Shown: positions 31,931 to 35,426 of the stretch, piece by piece
How positions within the stretch are numbered: the stretch's first letter is position 1
Layout of the letters: each line of letters opens with the position of its first letter
Assembly (NCBI RefSeq): GCF_000337895.1
Contig: NZ_AOMA01000096.1
Location: 1 to 35,426, forward strand
DNA from: Halobiforma nitratireducens JCM 10879
GTDB taxonomy: Archaea > Halobacteriota > Halobacteria > Halobacteriales > Natrialbaceae
Direction: 5' to 3'
Length of the DNA: 35,426 nt
The notes under the pieces: model-generated
The model's input: the letters and a program-made list of their open reading frames with translations, nothing else
The model's database searches: none
What the model was told of the DNA's origin: nothing
Program-made: the position numbers and the translations under genes

Positions 31931-32725
31931 GTGAGCGAACCCGAGCGCGAGCACGACGCGGACACGGAGAGCGAAGCCGGCGACACAACCGACCGCAACC
32001 CCGTCTTGCTCGTCCGTGGCGACCGCGAGTTCCTCGTCCAGCCCGGCGAGGAAATGGGCACCGATCTCGGCGTTCTCGAGGTTCCCGACGACGTCGAGCC
32101 CGGGCAGACTCTCGAGACTCACCTCGAGGAGGAGTTTCACGTCCGACGGCTCCGTGGCCCGGACCTGTTTCACCACTTCGAGCGGACGGGCGCGCCGATG
32201 GTCCCGCGGGACGTGGGGCTGGTAATCGGCGAGACCGGCATCTCGCGAGGCGACCACGTGCTCGACGCCGGCACCGGAACCGGCGTCCTCGCGGCCTCGA
32301 TGGGCCGCGCGGGGGCCGAGGTCGTCACCTACGAGCGTGACGCCGACTTCGCGGACGTCGCCCGAGAGAACATGGAACTGGGCGGGGTCGCCGACGACGT
32401 CGACGTCCGGACGGGTGACGTCGTCGACGAACTCGAGAACCTCGAGTCCTCGTCGTTCGACGTGCTCACGCTCGATACGGGCGACGCAGCCGACGTCGTG
32501 GCCCACGCGCCCGACCTGCTGGTCGACGGCGGCTTCGTCGCGGTCTACAGCCCCTTCATCGAGTCGACCCGTGAAGTCGTCGAGACCGCCCACGAGGCCG
32601 ACCTCGCGAACGTCCGCACGCGAGAGACCATCCAGCGCGAGATGCAGTTCGACGACCGCGGCTCGCGGCCGTCGACGGCTCCCGTGGGTCACACGGGGTA
32701 TCTGACGATCGCGCGTAACGAGTAA
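31931..32725 (+). CDS. tRNA (adenine-N1-)-methyltransferase, TrmI/Trm61 type
   Basis: Predicted to methylate adenine 57/58 in the T loop of tRNA. The 264-residue protein has an N-terminal barrel (FLVQPGEEMGTDLGVLEV) and a Rossmann methyltransferase domain: GLVIGETGISRGDHVLDAGTGTGVLAASM (96-124) with the SAM-binding DAGTGTG (112-118), then VVTYERDADFADVARENM, and LTLDTGDAADVV in the position of motif IV. The start is GTG 31931. The gene is coupled to nac, an arrangement I recall in other archaea. Length is normal. Confidence 0.9.
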   Translation: MSEPEREHDADTESEAGDTTDRNPVLLVRGDREFLVQPGEEMGTDLGVLEVPDDVEPGQTLETHLEEEFHVRRLRGPDLFHHFERTGAPMVPRDVGLVIGETGISRGDHVLDAGTGTGVLAASMGRAGAEVVTYERDADFADVARENMELGGVADDVDVRTGDVVDELENLESSSFDVLTLDTGDAADVVAHAPDLLVDGGFVAVYSPFIESTREVVETAHEADLANVRTRETIQREMQFDDRGSRPSTAPVGHTGYLTIARNE

Positions 32726-32770
32726 CGACTTCTGTCGAGAGGGTTTTGGAACCCACTCGGTCGAGAGCAG

Positions 32771-32896
32771 TTACTCGGAGTCGAGCTCTCGAGCGTCCAG
32801 TTCTCCCTGTAGATACTGTTCTCCTTCGCGCGTGATGTCGTAGACGCCGTTTCCGAGATGAAGCGCCAGTCCGTACGAAACGAGCGTCTTACAGCG
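32771..32896 (-). pseudogene. 3' remnant of a winged-helix regulator gene
   Basis: The minus-strand frame encodes about 42 residues: RCKTLVSYGLALHLGNGVYD, then ITREGEQYLQGELDARELDS and a stop. This closely resembles the second half of a PhiH1-type winged helix; the intact protein at 18096-18416 has LGNGVYVITDQGEAYLDG. An in-frame stop lies just upstream and the first half of the domain is missing, so the gene is truncated next to the HalOD1 gene. Confidence 0.6.
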
Positions 32897-32911
32897 CTGA
32901 TTGATTCAGAT

Positions 32912-33184
32912 ATGAGTGAGGACGCGATACGCGAATCGAATGCATCCAACGATCTTCTCGTCGAGCTCATCGAAACTGTCGACGAATACGGTGGTGACAG
33001 AAACGAGTTCCAGCTATACGACGTCGTCGATGTCGTCGATGTCGATGCACTCGAGCGCGTCGTCACATCACCATCGCAATCATCGGAGCCAGTTGAAGTT
33101 CGACTACCCGTTCAGGGTATCCGACTTGCGGTAACTGGCGAGGGTGTCGACGTACTGATGACTGATGAGACGAAACCGAAGTAA
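32912..33184 (+). CDS. HalOD1-like output domain protein
   Basis: A 90-residue protein that resembles the haloarchaeal output domain 1: NDLLVELIETVDEYGGDRNE, then FQLYDVVDVVDVDALERVV and VRLPVQGIRLAVTGEGVDVL. These domains occur alone or at the C-terminus of haloarchaeal signalling proteins and their role is unknown. ATG 32912 gives a sensible length; the frame runs 18 codons further upstream over the winged-helix remnant. No receiver or kinase partner is adjacent. Confidence 0.7.
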   Translation: MSEDAIRESNASNDLLVELIETVDEYGGDRNEFQLYDVVDVVDVDALERVVTSPSQSSEPVEVRLPVQGIRLAVTGEGVDVLMTDETKPK

Positions 33185-33233
33185 GCCGTCGTGTTGCTCG
33201 GACTGACTACGACGTTAGACGAAATGTATCGGC

Positions 33234-33542
33234 TCAATTATCGTCTTCGCGCCACTTGTGTTCGCACTCCGAGCAGATGAAAAAGCGCGTCTCGGACTCG
33301 TCGGCCGCGCGGATCTGTTGCATGTACCAGTAGGCGCGGTCGTGACCACACTCGGGACAGTTCGCGTCGGTCTCGGGCAGGGAGGTCTCCTCAGAGGACT
33401 CGATGATCTCACTTGCTTCCTGACTGTCCGTGACGACGTACTGGTCGGCGTCGCCTTTCGGTTCCGTATAGCCACAGCTACCGCACTCCCAGAGGCCGTC
33501 GTCGGCTTTCATCATCGAACCGCATTCGTCGCAAAATTCCAT
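33234..33542 (-). CDS. tfs: Transcription factor S (TFIIS/RPB9-like)
   Basis: Stimulates RNA cleavage in backtracked archaeal RNA polymerase. The 102-residue protein has an N-terminal zinc ribbon (C4, C7, C20, C23) and a C-terminal zinc ribbon (C62, C65, C90, C93) with the catalytic acidic pair D81-E82 in the hairpin IRAADESETRFFICSEC. The acidic pair distinguishes TFS from a pure RPB9 subunit. The start is ATG 33542, where the first ribbon begins (MEFCDECGS). It is a single gene, convergent with the HalOD1 gene. Confidence 0.93.
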   Translation of the reverse strand: MEFCDECGSMMKADDGLWECGSCGYTEPKGDADQYVVTDSQEASEIIESSEETSLPETDANCPECGHDRAYWYMQQIRAADESETRFFICSECEHKWREDDN

Positions 33543-33865
33543 GGTTGTGCTGGCTACGTCGGTCGAGGGTCTTAAGCCACCCGTTTGCCGTCTCACTGCT
33601 CGGACCCGTCTCGAAGCCGCCGTCCGACTCGAACCGGCGCTGGACACCGAACAACGAGTGAACGGGACGTTCCGGCTGTACAACTACAACGATTTGCACA
33701 CTGATCGCCGATCCGTCTGGCGAGCAGGTACGCACTGACCTGCAGTGACTACTGTAGCAAGCAAGACGACGCGTCCTCGAGTTCGTCCTGGCGGCTCTTC
33801 TCGGCGTCGGGTAGTCTGGTGTTTCGGAGGGCTCCGAGGGTGCTTCCGGAGTACTTCGATTCGAA

Positions 33866-33874
33866 ACTATAACG
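33866..33874 (+). promoter_or_regulatory. Leaderless-type promoter of the MFS gene
   Basis: AACTATAAC about 30 nt before GTG 33901 places the transcription start near the start codon and supports this start over the longer open frame. Confidence 0.5.
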
Positions 33875-33900
33875 GCGTCGCCGACACTGGCTTCTCACGA

Positions 33901-35196
33901 GTGCCAGTACGAACCCTCCTCGAGAGAGTTCTCGCGTTGTTCGCCGTCGACCGACGAGTGCTCGCGCTCGCGTTCGCGCGGATGGCCGACGGGATCGGTA
34001 ACTCGTTTCTGATCGTCGTCATCCCGCTGTACGTCGGCAGCGACATCATCGGCGGCGCGACGTTCGGACTCGAGGAGGCGATGATCATCGGGATCATTCT
34101 CTCGCTGTTTGGCTTTCTCAACAGCAGCTTCCAGCCGCTGACGGGCCGGCTCTCGGACCGGAAGGGAAAACGGAAGCTGTTCATCCTGATCGGACTGGCC
34201 GGGCTCGCGGTGACGAACCTGACCTACGTCTTCGCGCAGACCTACGCCCAGCTCGTGCTCATTCGCGGATTACAGGGAATCAGCGTCGCCTTCATCATCC
34301 CCGCGTCGGTCGCGCTGGTCAACGAACTCGCGACGACCGGCGATCGCGGCGGAAACATGGGAGTCTACAACACGTTCCGGCTGATCGGGTTCGGAGCCGG
34401 TCCCGTCGCTGCCGGCACAGTCGTCAACCTCGGCCCCTATACGCTGCCGGGTGGCGCGACCGTTACGGGTTACGACGCGGCGTTCTACGTCGCGACTGCG
34501 GCGGCCATACTCAGCTACCTGCTGGTGACCGTGTTGATCACCGACCCCGAGTCGACGAACGCCAACGCGGGTGCGGACCTCTCGATCGACGTGTTCGATC
34601 GATCGGGATCGAAGCTGTTCGATCCGATCTTCACGCTCGGTGTCGCGTCGCTTTTCATGGCGACCGCGATCGCGCTGTTTGCGACGATCCAGCCCCAGAT
34701 CAACGATCGGCTCGGACAGGGCGCGACCTGGTTCGGTCTACAGTTCGCGGGGTTTGTCATCGCCCAAATCCTGTTACAGACGCCGATCGGCCGGGCCTGT
34801 GACCGGTACGGCCGCCGTCCGTTCATCGTCGGGGGAATGATACTGTTAATTCCGTCGACGCTCGTCCAGGGGTTCGTCCCCACTTCCGAGACGATGTTTC
34901 TCGCCCGGCTCGTCCAGGGAATCGCCGGCGCGATGGTGTTCGCACCGGCGCTCGCACTGGCCGGGGATCTCGCGGGCGAGGGCGAATCCGGCTCGAAGCT
35001 CTCCGTGCTGACGATGGCGTTTGGCTTCGGGATCGCCATCGGCCCGCTGTCTTCGGGCGCGTTGGTAGGGTATGGCTTCGCAGCCCCGTTCGTCTTCGGC
35101 ACCGTGCTCGCGACGCTGGGTGCGATCCTCGTCTACACGCAAGTCGAGGAAACCCTCGAGGCGACGGCTCCCGTCCCGGTCGTCGGTGACGACTGA
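33901..35196 (+). CDS. Major facilitator superfamily transporter
   Basis: A 431-residue secondary transporter with about twelve membrane helices. The loop 2-3 MFS signature is GRLSDRKGKRK (82-92), and a second copy GRACDRYGRRP is in the equivalent loop of the second half. Helix-rich N-terminus ALAFARMADGIGNSFLIVVI is typical of haloarchaeal MFS drug-efflux or sugar-type members. The substrate cannot be inferred. The start is GTG 33901 (VPVRTLLERVL); the longer frame from 33745 has an Arg-rich tail and overlaps the predicted promoter. Confidence 0.88.
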   Translation: MPVRTLLERVLALFAVDRRVLALAFARMADGIGNSFLIVVIPLYVGSDIIGGATFGLEEAMIIGIILSLFGFLNSSFQPLTGRLSDRKGKRKLFILIGLAGLAVTNLTYVFAQTYAQLVLIRGLQGISVAFIIPASVALVNELATTGDRGGNMGVYNTFRLIGFGAGPVAAGTVVNLGPYTLPGGATVTGYDAAFYVATAAAILSYLLVTVLITDPESTNANAGADLSIDVFDRSGSKLFDPIFTLGVASLFMATAIALFATIQPQINDRLGQGATWFGLQFAGFVIAQILLQTPIGRACDRYGRRPFIVGGMILLIPSTLVQGFVPTSETMFLARLVQGIAGAMVFAPALALAGDLAGEGESGSKLSVLTMAFGFGIAIGPLSSGALVGYGFAAPFVFGTVLATLGAILVYTQVEETLEATAPVPVVGDD

Positions 35197-35336
35197 CGCC
35201 AGGACTGATACGAACTGCCGTAATTGAATACCGCAGTCTGTCTCGGAAGACGACGAGAGTTACCTGTGCGTACAGACTGCAGTCACCAGCGACGCACACG
35301 TAAGTTCGGGGAAGAGTTGACCGACAACCAATACTG

Positions 35337-35426
35337 TTTATACGAAATCAAGGAGAATACCTGCGGCTTTAGCCGCAGGATGAATCCGACAACTTGGAAT
35401 CAGCCCACCTTCGACACTCCAGTTCG
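35337..35426 (-). repeat. Uninterrupted inverted copy of the left-end repeat
   Basis: Reverse-complement match to 80-136 plus 1291-1323, with one mismatch over 90 bases, running off the window edge. It contains the intact hairpin CCTGCGGCT-TT-AGCCGCAGG (35360-35379). It represents the empty target site of the IS630 element and probably the right end of an IS200/IS605-type element lying mostly beyond the window on the minus strand. Confidence 0.75.

Noticed and set aside
31229..32692. Long minus-strand open frame over nac and the tRNA methyltransferase
   Set aside because: Antisense shadow of two well-supported genes, without conserved motifs.
1..35426. Composite transposon bounded by the terminal repeats
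   Set aside because: The interior is mostly ordinary chromosomal housekeeping genes; the inverted copies are more likely independent insertions or contig-end repeats.

Overview
The window looks like chromosomal DNA of a haloarchaeon, probably of the Natrinema/Haloterrigena/Natronorubrum kind. It has high GC, very acidic proteins, AT-rich boxes about 25-30 nt upstream of start codons (leaderless transcripts), Tat-type lipoproteins, archaeal NAC and TFS, and a lysine/diaminopimelate gene set. I see no tRNA, rRNA or CRISPR array. All names come from reading translations and motifs; no database search was run.

Layout. 1-1323: an IS630-family element sits inside the hairpin end of another repeat; a 90-bp copy of that repeat, uninterrupted and inverted, closes the window at 35337-35426. 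1388-7137: type I isopentenyl-diphosphate isomerase, a PHP phosphoesterase, a FemAB/GNAT-like protein, an Lrp regulator divergent from carA, a SIMPL lipoprotein and a small membrane protein. 7442-10644: divergent purine genes (a PurN-PurH fusion and purB), followed by a TnpB-like C-terminal remnant. 10955-13333: a sensor histidine kinase. 13559-16681 and 24286-26833: the lysine genes dapE and lysA on one side, dapD-dapB-dapA on the other, all on the minus strand. The two halves are separated by about 7.6 kb of accessory DNA, and I find no dapF in the window.

The accessory block (about 16.7-24.3 kb) holds a zinc-ribbon protein, a PhiH1-repressor-like winged helix, a truncated tyrosine recombinase, a two-helix membrane protein, a DUF4157 (eCIS-core type) polymorphic toxin with a putative C-terminal deaminase domain and a SUKH-type immunity gene one base downstream, an AbrB-like protein divergent from an unknown gene, a winged-helix/SRA-like/HNH protein resembling type IV restriction enzymes, and a VapBC pair with a clear operator-like palindrome. 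This is a defence and conflict island inside a biosynthetic locus. The toxin-immunity pair is its most interesting content, because no eCIS structural genes are present here.

27.4-35.2 kb returns to housekeeping genes: HtpX protease, a NYN-domain nuclease, a frameshifted small membrane gene, a stand-alone TGT_C2/PUA protein, a PAP2 phosphatase, a DedA-like protein, nac with a TrmI-type tRNA methyltransferase, a HalOD1 protein beside a winged-helix remnant, transcription factor S and an MFS transporter.
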